Of a stretch of DNA of 34,214 nucleotides, positions 16,739-25,577 are shown in pieces (position 1 is the first letter of the stretch; each line of letters opens with the position of its first letter). Under the pieces are notes generated by a model. The model did no database searches, was not told the DNA's origin, and worked only from the letters and a program-made list of their open reading frames with translations. A program made the translations under genes and the position numbers. This stretch comes from Rhodocyclaceae bacterium (GTDB lineage: Bacteria > Pseudomonadota > Gammaproteobacteria > Burkholderiales > Rhodocyclaceae), in the NCBI GenBank assembly GCA_020445745.1, contig JAGRGB010000198.1, positions 1-34,214 of the forward strand, given 5' to 3'.

Positions 16739-18874
16739 TCAGGCCCGCAGGAACCAGGAAGCGCCCTGCTTGGCCGCCACGAAATTCCAGCCCGGATTCA
16801 CCAGGAACGTGGTCACTTCGGAGGCGATGACTGCCGGTCCTTCGATCTGGACCCCCGGCTCGATCGAGGCGCGGCTCCACACCGGGGTCTCGCACGGCCC
16901 CTCGTGGCCGACGAAGTAGCAGGTGCGGACGCTTTCCGGCTTCGGCGGCTTGCGGCGCTGTTCGACCGGCAACGGCTTGATGTCCTCGAATTTCACCGTT
17001 TCGTGGCGAACGAATGCCGCGACCCGGATGGTGTTGATGCGGATACCGGCTTCCGGCGCCTGGGACCCCTCGCCGAAGCGCTTGCCGTAGTCGGTCGCGA
17101 ACTGCTCGATGATCGCCAGCACGTCCGCCACGCCATGCATCTCGTGCTTCGGAATCACCGCCGTGGTCTGCACCAACTGGTTGCCGTAGCGCAGATCGAG
17201 CTCGAGGTCGTGGCAGATCTCCTCGCGCGGCACGCCCTGCCGGATCAGGTCCTGGGTCCCCAGTTCCTTCAGGTCGGCGACGATGTGATTGAAACGATCG
17301 TAGTCGTCGAACAGCTTCAGGCTGTTCGAGTCGTACAGGACCATGTACAACGAGGTTTCGTGAATGTGCAGCTGGTGCATGTTGCCGGCACCGACTGCCG
17401 AGAACACCGACGACAACGGCGGGGCCATGATCCTGTCGATGTTCAGGTTCTGGGCGATGCCGCAGCAGTGCAGCGGGCCGTTGCCGCCGTAGGCCAGCAT
17501 CGTGAAATCCTTCGGATCGTAGCCACGAGCACGCAGCTCGGTGAACAGACCGTTGGCCATGTTGTCGTCCACCTTCTCGCGGATCAGCAGGGCGGCATCG
17601 ATCACTTCACAGTCGAGATCGTCACACAGCGCGTCTTCGATGGCGGACTTGGCACGACGCGGATTGAGCGGGATGGAGCCGCCAGCGTAGTTCTTCGGAT
17701 CCAGATAACCCAGCAGCAGGTCGGCGTCGGTGACGGTCGGCCTCATGCCACCCCGGTCATAGCAGGCCGGACCGGGGTCGGAACCGGCAGACTCGGGACC
17801 GCACTTGACGGTGTTGTACATGCGGTCGTAGCTGGCGACAGAACCACCGCCGGCGCCCAGCGTGACCAAGTGGACCATCGGCACCGACACCAGCCAGCGA
17901 TCGATCACCGGATTGAAGTCGTAGTGCTTGATGCCGCCCTCCACGACAATGCCAATGTCGTAGCTGGTGCCGCCCATGTCGGTGGCGACCACGTTGCCCA
18001 GATCGCACTGGGTGGCCAGGTGCTCGGAGGCGCCGATGCCGGAAACCGGACCGGAGTGGATGGTCTGCAGCGCGTCGGTGGAGTTCAGCTGGGCCATGCC
18101 CCCGGAGTTGTGGATCACCAGCATCGGCTTTTCATAGCGGTGCGCGCGCAGGTTCTGCTCCAGCGCCGACAGGGCGTGGTACATGGTGTTGTGCAGGTAG
18201 CCGTCGACGATCGCCGAGGTCGCGCGCACGTACTCGCCCTTGCGGCCCGCCACCTGGTGCGACAGGATGATCGGAATCGCGCCCAGCAGGTGCGACGGAT
18301 ACTCTTCGAGCAGGATCTCCTCGGTACGCTGCTCGTGGGCCGGATTCACCACCGCGTTCACCAGCGCCACGACGATGATCTCGGCGCCACGGTCCACCAG
18401 CTCGCGGATCTGCACGCGCAGGTCGTCCTCGTCCAGGGCCATCACCAGATTGCCCTGGAAGTCGACGCGCTCGCGCACGCCGCGGATCATGTGCGGCAGT
18501 ACCAGCGGGTCGGGACGCTGGGCATTGGGCATGTCCTGCTGTCCCAGGTTGTCCAGGCCCTCGCCGTAGCCGCGGGCACGCGACAGCGGCACCGTGGCTT
18601 CGTAGCCGGCCGTCACCAGCATGCCGATCTTGGGGCCCTTGTGCTCGATCAGGGCGTTGGTGCCCAGGGTCGTCGCGTAGCGCACCGAATCGACCTGAGA
18701 AAGGATTTCCTCGAGCTCGAGTTCCAGTACGTGGTAGGCCTTGCTCAGTGCCTCGTTGAAGCCCAACGCCAGATTATGGTGGGTGGTCAGGGCCTTGGCT
18801 TCGATGTACTTGCCATCCCAGACCACGAAACAATCGGTGAAGGTGCCACCGATATCAACAGATACGCGCCTCAT
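16739..18874 (-). CDS. apcC: Acetophenone carboxylase-type subunit, HyuA family (ApcC)
   Basis: 711 residues (about 78 kDa), of the hydantoinase A/oxoprolinase ATP-binding family. The phosphate-1 motif VDIGGTFTDC is at 6-15, RYATTLGTNALIEHKGPKIG follows near 65-84, and the second nucleotide motif DMGGTSYDIG is near 298-307. It ends with IEGPAVIASEVTTFLVNPGW, the usual C-terminal region. In the studied enzyme two HyuA-like subunits (ApcA and ApcC) each phosphorylate one reactant, the enol of the ketone and bicarbonate. Which does which cannot be decided here. Start 18874 has GAGGAG seven bases upstream. Both nucleotide motifs are canonical, unlike the altered first motif of ApcA. Confidence 0.92.
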   Translation of the reverse strand: MRRVSVDIGGTFTDCFVVWDGKYIEAKALTTHHNLALGFNEALSKAYHVLELELEEILSQVDSVRYATTLGTNALIEHKGPKIGMLVTAGYEATVPLSRARGYGEGLDNLGQQDMPNAQRPDPLVLPHMIRGVRERVDFQGNLVMALDEDDLRVQIRELVDRGAEIIVVALVNAVVNPAHEQRTEEILLEEYPSHLLGAIPIILSHQVAGRKGEYVRATSAIVDGYLHNTMYHALSALEQNLRAHRYEKPMLVIHNSGGMAQLNSTDALQTIHSGPVSGIGASEHLATQCDLGNVVATDMGGTSYDIGIVVEGGIKHYDFNPVIDRWLVSVPMVHLVTLGAGGGSVASYDRMYNTVKCGPESAGSDPGPACYDRGGMRPTVTDADLLLGYLDPKNYAGGSIPLNPRRAKSAIEDALCDDLDCEVIDAALLIREKVDDNMANGLFTELRARGYDPKDFTMLAYGGNGPLHCCGIAQNLNIDRIMAPPLSSVFSAVGAGNMHQLHIHETSLYMVLYDSNSLKLFDDYDRFNHIVADLKELGTQDLIRQGVPREEICHDLELDLRYGNQLVQTTAVIPKHEMHGVADVLAIIEQFATDYGKRFGEGSQAPEAGIRINTIRVAAFVRHETVKFEDIKPLPVEQRRKPPKPESVRTCYFVGHEGPCETPVWSRASIEPGVQIEGPAVIASEVTTFLVNPGWNFVAAKQGASWFLRA

Positions 18875-18943
18875 ACTATCTCCTCGAATTCCTTGCTCGG
18901 CTCGGGCCCGGCGACGGACCCAGGGGCCGGATTGCTGGGATGC

Positions 18944-19342
18944 TCAGTGGTTGTGGCCCTGATCCGGCAGGACCGCCGGTCCGACGACGGTCTCCTTGAC
19001 CTCGTCCCGCTGCGCCCACTGGGCCTTCAGCGCCGGCAGATCGGGTTCCATGTCGAGCAGCGGAGGGTGGCCGGGGATCGCGTACTCGGTCTCGACCATG
19101 GTTCCGCAACTCGGGCAGTAGTACTCCAGGATGCGTACCCACTCGGGATCGGGACTGAACGTAAAGCGGTACTTGTCGGGGTCGATGATGGGCGGATGGA
19201 TCTCCCGCGGATCGCGGTTATAGACCAGCATGCCCTCCTTGTAGCCCTTGCTGGCACTGCCCACCACGTGGTCGCAGACGCGGCATTCCCAGTTCTCGGT
19301 GTCGAGGTTGATGCGCAGGTATTCCGTCATTAGCACTTTCAT
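18944..19342 (-). CDS. apcB: Acetophenone carboxylase-type small zinc-binding subunit (ApcB)
   Basis: 132 residues (about 15 kDa), the size of the beta subunit of acetophenone carboxylase and similar to the gamma subunit of acetone carboxylase. Two CxxC pairs, CRVC (C20, C23) and CPSC (C76, C79), form a probable structural zinc site. The tail PDQGHNH is histidine-bearing. It starts only 3 bp after the apcA stop, with AAGGG eight bases upstream of the ATG at 19342; a second ATG at 19330 is possible. It is the obvious metal-binding member of the operon and the natural client for the co-regulated CobW-type GTPase, though that link is inference. Confidence 0.9.
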   Translation of the reverse strand: MKVLMTEYLRINLDTENWECRVCDHVVGSASKGYKEGMLVYNRDPREIHPPIIDPDKYRFTFSPDPEWVRILEYYCPSCGTMVETEYAIPGHPPLLDMEPDLPALKAQWAQRDEVKETVVGPAVLPDQGHNH

Positions 19343-19345
19343 GTC

Positions 19346-21283
19346 TTATCCCTTTCTGTTCAGCATGATGTCGCCGGCATCACTGACCACGAAGGTCCAG
19401 CCGTCCAGCACTCGGCAGGTGAAGTAGTCTTCTTCGAGGATGGCGGGGCCGGCGGCGAAGTCGCCGGCCTTGAGCTCTGCGAGCTTGTAGACCGGGACGT
19501 CGATCCGCCCCTGGTCCCGCGTCAGAACATTGCGCTCGCCGTGGGACTTGGCAGGCGAACCCTCGACAAACCGGGCGGACTTGCCGGCGTCCTGACGCAG
19601 CGACTTGACGGCCACGACCTCGAGTTCGACGACGTCTGCCTGAGCGAACTCATTGAGGAAGATCTGCAGGTCCCCGACCGGGCGCGAGACTTCCTCGCCG
19701 TCTGCCGTTTCCGCCACCAGGCGACCGATGACCTCGTACTCACCCTCACCGAATCCCTCCGCAAACATGTCGCGCGCGGCCTTGACCTTGAGTTCCGCCA
19801 GCGCATCTGCGACCCCCGCACTGCTGCGGTCTTCGAGGACCACCGTGTAGCGCTGGGAGATATCGCAGGAGCCGATGCCGTTGGCGCTGAACACCGCTGC
19901 CAGTTGGGGCACCGCGACGGTATCGATACCGGCCTTTTCGGCCACGCCACACGCATTCAGCGGGCCTGCCCCGCCGAAGGCGAGCAGCACGGTGCCCTTC
20001 GACACCTTGGTGTGGCGGTGCAGTTCGACTGCGATCTTGTCTTCGTAGGCGTGCTCCATCTGCAGGAGCGCAGCGTCCAGCTCGAGCCCGAGAGGTTGAG
20101 CGATGTTGATGCTCACCGCGGTAGCTGCCCGATCCAGGTCGAGATTCATGCCGCCGCCAAAGTAGGACTTGGGATCGAAGATTCCCGACAGCAGACTGGC
20201 GTCGGTGATGGTGGCTTCCTTGCCGCCGCGCCCGAAGGCCGCCGGCCCGGGTACGGCTCCCACGCTCTCGGGCCCGATCACGATGCGCCCGTTCACCGCC
20301 TTGAAGATCGAGCTGCCGCCGGCGCCCGCACTGAAGATCTCGCACAGCGGGAAGGACACGGTGATGCCTTCCACATGACCGCGGCGAACTTCGGCGATCT
20401 TGCCGTGCAGGCACTGGCCGATATCGGTGGTGGTGCCACCGACGTCGATCATCACCACATCGCCCAGGTTGTAGAGCTTGGCGAAGCTGCGCAGACCTTC
20501 CATGCCGCCCCGCGGACCGGAGCTATAGGTCTTGATCGCCACGGTCTTGGCGACCCGGGAGGCATCGCCATCGTTGCGGAAGATCAGCAGCGGGTTCTTG
20601 GTCCGGTAGGCCCGCAGCCGGTTCTCCGCGTTGAACAGGAAGGCCTCCATCGAGGTATGGAGGAAGGAATTGATCAGCGCGGTCCACGTCCGCCGCACCA
20701 CGTCCCGGTCCATCGCCACGTCGCAGCCATAGAGCACCGGCACGGCCCCCAGCAGGTGACGCGGATACTTGCGCAGCACCACCTTTTTGAAGCGGTCCTC
20801 GACCGATTCGAAGTCGGCGCCGCCGAAGCTCACGACCAGCCGATTGGCGCCGGCGGCAGTGAGCTTGTTGATCGCCTTGACGACCTCGATCTCGGCCTCT
20901 TCGCCCATCACCATGTCGCTGCCCAGAAACACCAGACGGTCACCGACCAGCGCTTCGAAGACTTCCGGATCCTCCTCCGCCAGGCGCACCGGGAGGTCAC
21001 GCGCCGCTGCGTCGATGATCAGTCCCAGCCGCGGGCCCTTGCGCTCACAGATCGCGTTGGTTCCCTGGGTCGTCGAATAGCGGATCAGATCTGCTTCCTC
21101 CAGCAGGCGGCTGACGTTCTGCTCGCCGTAGACCACGCCAGAAGCCTTCTGCAGACCTTCGAAGAAACACTTGCTAAGGTCATAGGGCGTCGTCAGAACC
21201 TTGGTTTTCTTGACCACGCCGTCTTGATTGACACAGATATCGGTGAGGGTTCCACCGTTATCGATGTTGATTTGTAGTCCCAT
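19346..21283 (-). CDS. apcA: Acetophenone carboxylase-type subunit, HyuA family (ApcA)
   Basis: 645 residues (about 70 kDa), the first gene of the operon and second HyuA-type ATP-binding subunit. The N-terminal motif reads IDNGGTLTDIC (7-17) where ApcC has VDIGGTFTDC. RYSTTQGTNAICERKGPRLG follows near 68-87 and DVGGTTTDIGQ near 277-287. It is shorter than ApcC at the C-terminus. The ATG at 21283 is preceded by GGAGG with nine bases between. A sigma-54 promoter lies 148 bp upstream and paired activator sites 249-282 bp upstream. Expression is therefore probably switched on by the AcoR-type activator encoded next door when its ketone or related effector is present. Confidence 0.92.
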   Translation of the reverse strand: MGLQINIDNGGTLTDICVNQDGVVKKTKVLTTPYDLSKCFFEGLQKASGVVYGEQNVSRLLEEADLIRYSTTQGTNAICERKGPRLGLIIDAAARDLPVRLAEEDPEVFEALVGDRLVFLGSDMVMGEEAEIEVVKAINKLTAAGANRLVVSFGGADFESVEDRFKKVVLRKYPRHLLGAVPVLYGCDVAMDRDVVRRTWTALINSFLHTSMEAFLFNAENRLRAYRTKNPLLIFRNDGDASRVAKTVAIKTYSSGPRGGMEGLRSFAKLYNLGDVVMIDVGGTTTDIGQCLHGKIAEVRRGHVEGITVSFPLCEIFSAGAGGSSIFKAVNGRIVIGPESVGAVPGPAAFGRGGKEATITDASLLSGIFDPKSYFGGGMNLDLDRAATAVSINIAQPLGLELDAALLQMEHAYEDKIAVELHRHTKVSKGTVLLAFGGAGPLNACGVAEKAGIDTVAVPQLAAVFSANGIGSCDISQRYTVVLEDRSSAGVADALAELKVKAARDMFAEGFGEGEYEVIGRLVAETADGEEVSRPVGDLQIFLNEFAQADVVELEVVAVKSLRQDAGKSARFVEGSPAKSHGERNVLTRDQGRIDVPVYKLAELKAGDFAAGPAILEEDYFTCRVLDGWTFVVSDAGDIMLNRKG

Positions 21284-21430
21284 GCTGCATATCCTCCGGC
21301 CAGCGGTTCTCGATTCAATTCACTCTGTTTCGATACGGGAATTGCATGGCAAGAATCATCTTCGTGCCATATCCGCGCCACCATCCACCATATGTTCTAG
21401 ATTGGTTGCGAGGCATCCGAAGACTATTCA

Positions 21431-21445
21431 GCAAGCGCTATGCCA
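21431..21445 (-). promoter_or_regulatory. Sigma-54 (-24/-12) promoter of the apc operon
   Basis: On the minus strand TGGCATAGCGCTTGC (21445-21431) fits TGGCAC-N5-TTGC with one mismatch and exact GG/GC spacing. Transcription would begin near 21419, giving a 136-nt leader before apcA. An AT-rich stretch (about 21468-21515), unusual for this DNA, lies between promoter and activator sites and could aid looping. Confidence 0.8.
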
Positions 21446-21531
21446 TTGCGAGGATCACTGACGGAAATTTCTATCTTGTTGTTTTAATGCATTTTTCAGG
21501 AACCTAAAATAAAGGCACTCTCGTATTCGCT

Positions 21532-21565
21532 CGTCCGGTTATCGGAGTCCGTCCGAATGTCGGAG
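21532..21565 (-). promoter_or_regulatory. Tandem activator-binding sites (UAS) of the apc operon
   Basis: Two 16-bp inverted repeats stand side by side: CGTCCGGTTATCGGAG (21532-21547) and CGTCCGAATGTCGGAG (21550-21565), 18 bp apart start to start. Both have arms TCCG and CGGA with a 5-bp centre. They lie about 121 and 139 bp upstream of the predicted start, normal for an enhancer-binding protein. Confidence 0.78.
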
Positions 21566-21723
21566 TGCGACGACCCGGCGACCTCGAGCGCATTTTCCCG
21601 GGATATCTACCGCGGCATTTGCAGCGGCGATGGAATAGCGTGCGCGAACGGTTTGGCGGACAGGATCAATCCAACGTTCCGCAACCGATGAAATGGCGAA
21701 ATGAATCCCGATCAGAACAGACG

Positions 21724-21753
21724 AAAAAAATGGGCATGCCATCGCATACCCAT
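21724..21753 (-). terminator. Intrinsic terminator of the activator gene
   Basis: On the minus strand ATGGGTATGC and GCATGCCCAT form a 10-bp stem (one T-G pair) around loop GATG, followed by seven T (21730-21724). It lies 59 bp past the stop codon of the activator gene and isolates it from the apcA promoter. Confidence 0.9.
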
Positions 21754-21811
21754 CTCGCTTCAGGAGTCGCACCGCCGATCAAGCCAGCGGCGACGATCCC
21801 GGTGCAGCGCC

Positions 21812-23851
21812 CTATTCCTGATTGCCGCGAACGCTATCGACAAAAGACTCCAGGTCGAACCGCTTCAGCTTGAGATACAAGGTGCTCTTCGCGATCCCCA
21901 GCGCGCGCGCCACGGCTGCCATATTACCCGCGTTGGCGCGGATCGCCTTGAGGATAGCCTCCCGCTCGACGTCAATCAGTCGACCTTCACTGTTCGCGGC
22001 CGTCGACTCGTCAGCGCACTCCCGGGAATCCGGGAAAGTCGGCGAATAATTCAGGATATCGACTGGAAGGAACTCGACGCCGAGCAAATGGCTCGGTGCG
22101 GTAAGAAGCATGCATTCCATTACATTGCGAAGCTCGCGGATGTTGCCGGGCCAATTGTATCGTTCGAGCGCTTCGAGTGCCGAAGGCAGCAATTCTCCCT
22201 TTCTGACGCCGTGCCGCTGAGAGAGTTTCTCCAGGTAGTAATCCGCCAGAATCGGAATATCGCCGACGCGATCTCTGAGCGGAGGAATCCGGATGCTGGT
22301 GACCGCAATCCGATAATACAGATCCATTCGGAAGCGGCCCGCCTCGACCTCCTGACGCAGGTCACGGTTGGTCGCGGCAATAAGGCGGAATTTCACCTTC
22401 CGTGACTTGTTTTCCCCGATCCGATAAACCTCGCCGTCTTCCAGCACGCGCAGGAAGTGGGGCTGCAATTCGAGGGGCATTTCCCCGATCTCGTCGAGAA
22501 ACAAGGTTCCACCATCTGCAGCTTCCACTTTCCCTACCATCCCGCCCCGCCGGGCACCGGTAAAGGCCCCGTCCGAGTATCCGAACAGTTCGCTGGTCAA
22601 CAACTCGCGTGAGAACCCTCCGCAATTCAGCGCCACGAAGGGCGCATCCTTGGCATTGCCCGTGGCATGCATGCATCGCGCGAAGACATCCTTGCCGACT
22701 CCCGTCTCGCCCAGCATCAGTACCGGCACGTTCGATTTTGCCAACTGGTGGGCGCGGCCAACTGCTTCGAGAATGGATTTGTCCTGTCCGACGACCCGCC
22801 CGAACGATCCCTTGTCGATGACCGTCGCCAATTCATTCGCCGGCCCCGCCGGACTTGCCATGTAGCGCCCCCCGGGATTCGGAAGAGTCAGCAGCGTTCC
22901 GATGCGCTGCCCATTGTGCATCACGGGTTCGAGCCATTCCGGCTTGATCCAGGCAGGCAACTTCCCTGGCAGTTCTTCGCCACGCGCGGCACCGATCATG
23001 ATGTCGTTGAGTTTTAGGGCGCCCGCGGAACCGACCGATTCGCCGAGGCGCTGCAAGGCCGAAGTGGCTCGCTCGTTCGCCTTTACCGGGCGGCCACGGC
23101 GGTCGAGCACGACCATGCCGTCGCCGGTGCTGGCGGTGAGGCGGCGCATGCAGTATTCGAGCAGGCGATAGCGATGATCCATCTCGAAGCGCGCCAGCCG
23201 GTTTTCGATCCGGCCTGCCGAGGTGACGACCAGTGCCAGATTGTGGCGGCAATAGCTACCGTTCAGCCCGGAAACGTCGATCACCCCGAGAATCGAATTG
23301 TCGTAGGGATCACGAATTACCGTCGCCGAACAGGTCCAGCGCTTGATACCGGAACAGAAATGTTCTGCCGAATGAATCTGGACAGGCTGACCGAGCGTCA
23401 GTGCGGTCCCGATAGCATTGGTACCACAGGCGGCCTCGGTCCATTCGCTCCCGGGCATCAGGTTGATTCTTTCAGTAGCGCCGCGCAGCGAGGTCGACGA
23501 ATCTCCTTCCAGATTGAGGATTATCCCGTTGTGGTCGGTCAGCACCATGACCGTGCCCGTCTCGGAAAGGAAGTCACGCGCTTCCGCCATTACCGGCGTG
23601 CCGGCGGAGAGCAGTTCCTGATGTTCTTCGCGCAAGACCTTGAGCACTACTTCATCGATCGGCGCAGGCCCCTGGTCTATTCCAGGATCGACGCTGGCGT
23701 CGGCACAGCGCCGCCAGGAATCGTTGATCAATTGACGCAGCGCCGTGCTTTCTCCGCGGACGCCACCGAGAAACCGCTCCCAAGAATCCATGATGCGGCC
23801 GTCGTTTTCCGGGCGTGAAAACATCTGACTGCCCGTCTCTCTGAATTGCAT
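21812..23851 (-). CDS. Sigma-54-dependent activator of the AcoR family, probable regulator of apc
   Basis: 679 residues. The sensor half has LRQLINDSWRRC (38-49), a GAF domain with CGTNAIGTALTLGQPVQIHS (142-161) and IKRWTCSATVIRDP (169-182), and a PAS-like segment (about 230-325). The AAA+ domain has Walker A GETGVGKD (381-388), the sigma-54 contact loop GAFTGA (428-433), Walker B LFLDEIGE (450-457) and the arginine-finger region. A Fis-type helix-turn-helix is at about 628-668 (NMAAVARALGIAKSTLYLKL). All parts are intact. The ATG at 23851 is preceded by AAGGAGG eight bases upstream. The gene has its own terminator and probably its own sigma-54 promoter with matching activator sites, implying autoregulation. 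Family members respond to small ketones, diols or aldehydes; an aromatic ketone is inferred here. Confidence 0.93.
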   Translation of the reverse strand: MQFRETGSQMFSRPENDGRIMDSWERFLGGVRGESTALRQLINDSWRRCADASVDPGIDQGPAPIDEVVLKVLREEHQELLSAGTPVMAEARDFLSETGTVMVLTDHNGIILNLEGDSSTSLRGATERINLMPGSEWTEAACGTNAIGTALTLGQPVQIHSAEHFCSGIKRWTCSATVIRDPYDNSILGVIDVSGLNGSYCRHNLALVVTSAGRIENRLARFEMDHRYRLLEYCMRRLTASTGDGMVVLDRRGRPVKANERATSALQRLGESVGSAGALKLNDIMIGAARGEELPGKLPAWIKPEWLEPVMHNGQRIGTLLTLPNPGGRYMASPAGPANELATVIDKGSFGRVVGQDKSILEAVGRAHQLAKSNVPVLMLGETGVGKDVFARCMHATGNAKDAPFVALNCGGFSRELLTSELFGYSDGAFTGARRGGMVGKVEAADGGTLFLDEIGEMPLELQPHFLRVLEDGEVYRIGENKSRKVKFRLIAATNRDLRQEVEAGRFRMDLYYRIAVTSIRIPPLRDRVGDIPILADYYLEKLSQRHGVRKGELLPSALEALERYNWPGNIRELRNVMECMLLTAPSHLLGVEFLPVDILNYSPTFPDSRECADESTAANSEGRLIDVEREAILKAIRANAGNMAAVARALGIAKSTLYLKLKRFDLESFVDSVRGNQE

Positions 23852-24052
23852 TCCGCACTCCTCCTTTGTCGTGCCGTCCGATGTCGGGCCGATCGACTCC
23901 GACTCGAACGATCATTTTCCTGCTTGCATTTCGTAGCGCCAGCGAGTTCGCCGGAACGGCTGAATGGTCGACATGCGATTTCCCGACGGCCGCGTGACCC
24001 GGCCAGACCATTCTCGTCAGCCACGCCAGCGCACCGACTCCGCCGACCACAA

Positions 24053-24067
24053 GCAATTTGCACGCCA
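24053..24067 (-). promoter_or_regulatory. Candidate sigma-54 promoter of the activator gene
   Basis: On the minus strand TGGCGTGCAAATTGC (24067-24053) keeps the GG and TTGC elements at correct spacing. Two positions differ from consensus in the -24 box. Start would be near 24041, leaving a 190-nt leader, with activator sites about 187-209 bp further upstream. Confidence 0.55.
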
Positions 24068-24219
24068 CCCGACAGGAAACAGTTCCGCTGGCAAAAAACC
24101 CACCCACGGAACAAGGCAGTCACAGGTACGAAAGCGTGATTCCGGCGGATTCACAGCGTCAGTCGCATCGCTCCGGCGCGTTTATCACTTTAGCACTAGA
24201 CGCCAGTCATCCCCAGAAG

Positions 24220-24258
24220 CGTCCGATTGTCGGACGGCCAGAATCCATCAATCGGACA
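24220..24258 (-). promoter_or_regulatory. Proposed activator-binding sites upstream of the activator gene
   Basis: CGTCCGATTGTCGGACG (24220-24236) is an exact TCCG-N5-CGGA site with symmetric flanks. A second copy, TGTCCGATTGATGGA on the minus strand (24258-24244), has one mismatch in its right arm. The first site could also fold as a hairpin at the end of the upstream operon, but no T-run follows it, so a binding site is preferred. Confidence 0.6.
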
Positions 24259-24263
24259 CCGGC

Positions 24264-25577
24264 TCAGTCCAGAAACCAATAGCCGTCCGGGTCGATCCAT
24301 GCCCTCACCGGCAGCCGTTGGCCATCCCCGCCCTGATGCGGCATGCCCGGCCAGCGATTTCCGCACACCAGACTTCCGGCCGCGTTTCCAGTGGCGATGT
24401 TCAGGCAGATATCGACGCCAGGCAGCGGGCCGACCAGGGCACACGGCTTTACCGGAAGTCCCGGAAAGGCGGCCAGCAGCAAGCCGCCCCAGGCCGGCCC
24501 GCCAAAACAATTGACCAACGGAAAGCGGCAATGACCGATCTGCTCGAACAGCCAGTTCCAGGCCATGGCGTCGATGCGTCCATCGAATATCGCCACCAGC
24601 CGCAGCGAGCTCGAGTCGAAGGCCTCCATCGGCGCGCTGCAGCCATCGCGCTCGGACTTGAGCGTCGCGCCGCAGATTCCCAGATGCGTGACGACGGACA
24701 GGACATGCGGCGCCAGGGCGTCATTCGACGCGAGGCGATCCGCGATCACCAACCCTGCTCCCAGTTGCAGGCAACCAAGGACGAGCCAGGGCCACTGCGG
24801 TGAGTTCGGCTCGGCGCACACCATCAACAAGTCGCCCCCATGCAGGTCGAGCGCCGCCACGAGATCCCACGCCGCCTTGAGCGTGATCCCGGCGATTGCC
24901 TGAGCTGCCAAGCCGGGAAGTTCGAGCCGTGGAGGCTGGCAGCTCGGCGGGGGACCCGGTGCTCCGGCCCCCTGCCCGAGCGAGGCGAAGTCGATCACCC
25001 TGGCACCCGGAACGCCGGCCAAGGCCTCGTGGAACACGACGAACCAGCGGCAATCGGCCGCGTGATGCCGTCGCGCGCTGTCGCGAATCGCGCCCAGCCA
25101 CACGACTTCCACGCCCAGGCGGAGAAGCGCCAGCATCGTGGTGACGGCTTCCAGCCCGATCGGCAACGCAACGCCCACGCGATCGCCGGCTCGGACGCCA
25201 CGCAGGAGAAATGCCGCGGCCACGGTCGAGGCGTCCTCGGCAAGCTCGGCAAAGCTGCGTTCGGACCATTCACCGGCGAGGCTCGGTGCGCATAGAGCCA
25301 GACGCTGCGGGGCGCGGACGGCGTGTCGCCCGAGGAGGCTGTCGGCCGCATCGAATCGGGTCGGTTCGAGCCAGCCCAAGGGGCTCCCCGTCCGCGGCCT
25401 GCCACCTTCATGGTCGAGGCCGACCTCCTCGGCCACCGCGTGCCAGAAGTCCCCCGAGTTCCGCAGTGACCAGCGCTGAAGCTCCTCGAGGAAACCAAAG
25501 CCGTTGTGCGCGACGAATCGGCCCAGACGCGTCTCTTCCCACCGCACCTCTGTCGGTAGATACATCCGCATTCCCAT
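24264..25577 (-). CDS. Degenerate acyl-CoA synthetase homologue (probable pseudoenzyme)
   Basis: 437 residues against about 650 for acetoacetyl-CoA or benzoylacetate-CoA ligases. The N-terminus (RLGRFVAHNGFGF, LQRWSLRNSGDFWHAVAEEV) and the fold around RAGDRVGVALPIGLEAVTTM match that family. The ATP-binding loop (normally TSGTTGKPK) is absent: the sequence passes from LAAQAI straight to AGITLKAAWDL. The GGTE-type motif reads NCFGGPAWGG, and the RTGD motif is lost. The protein stops at DPDGYWFLD, before the GR hinge and the C-terminal domain with the catalytic lysine. The frame is otherwise open, so it may be kept for a non-catalytic role. The start at 25577 was chosen from family alignment; ATGs at 25571 and 25565 are alternatives. 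It is the last gene of the transport operon. Confidence 0.82.
   Translation of the reverse strand: MGMRMYLPTEVRWEETRLGRFVAHNGFGFLEELQRWSLRNSGDFWHAVAEEVGLDHEGGRPRTGSPLGWLEPTRFDAADSLLGRHAVRAPQRLALCAPSLAGEWSERSFAELAEDASTVAAAFLLRGVRAGDRVGVALPIGLEAVTTMLALLRLGVEVVWLGAIRDSARRHHAADCRWFVVFHEALAGVPGARVIDFASLGQGAGAPGPPPSCQPPRLELPGLAAQAIAGITLKAAWDLVAALDLHGGDLLMVCAEPNSPQWPWLVLGCLQLGAGLVIADRLASNDALAPHVLSVVTHLGICGATLKSERDGCSAPMEAFDSSSLRLVAIFDGRIDAMAWNWLFEQIGHCRFPLVNCFGGPAWGGLLLAAFPGLPVKPCALVGPLPGVDICLNIATGNAAGSLVCGNRWPGMPHQGGDGQRLPVRAWIDPDGYWFLD

Noticed and set aside
23724-23736. TTGATCAATTGAC, reminiscent of an FNR half-site pair
   Set aside because: The spacing is wrong for TTGAT-N4-ATCAA and it is inside the coding part of the activator gene.
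24220-24236. Hairpin CGTCCGA-TTG-TCGGACG as terminator of the transport operon
   Set aside because: No T-run follows on the minus strand and the sequence matches the enhancer motif seen upstream of apcA and cobW, so a binding site is preferred, though both roles are possible.
10778-25577. Both the sensor protein and the CoA-ligase homologue begin MGMR behind similar GGAATGGGAATG start regions, suggesting a shared N-terminus
   Set aside because: Similarity ends after a few residues, and repeated ATG/GGA triplets at start sites easily arise by chance.
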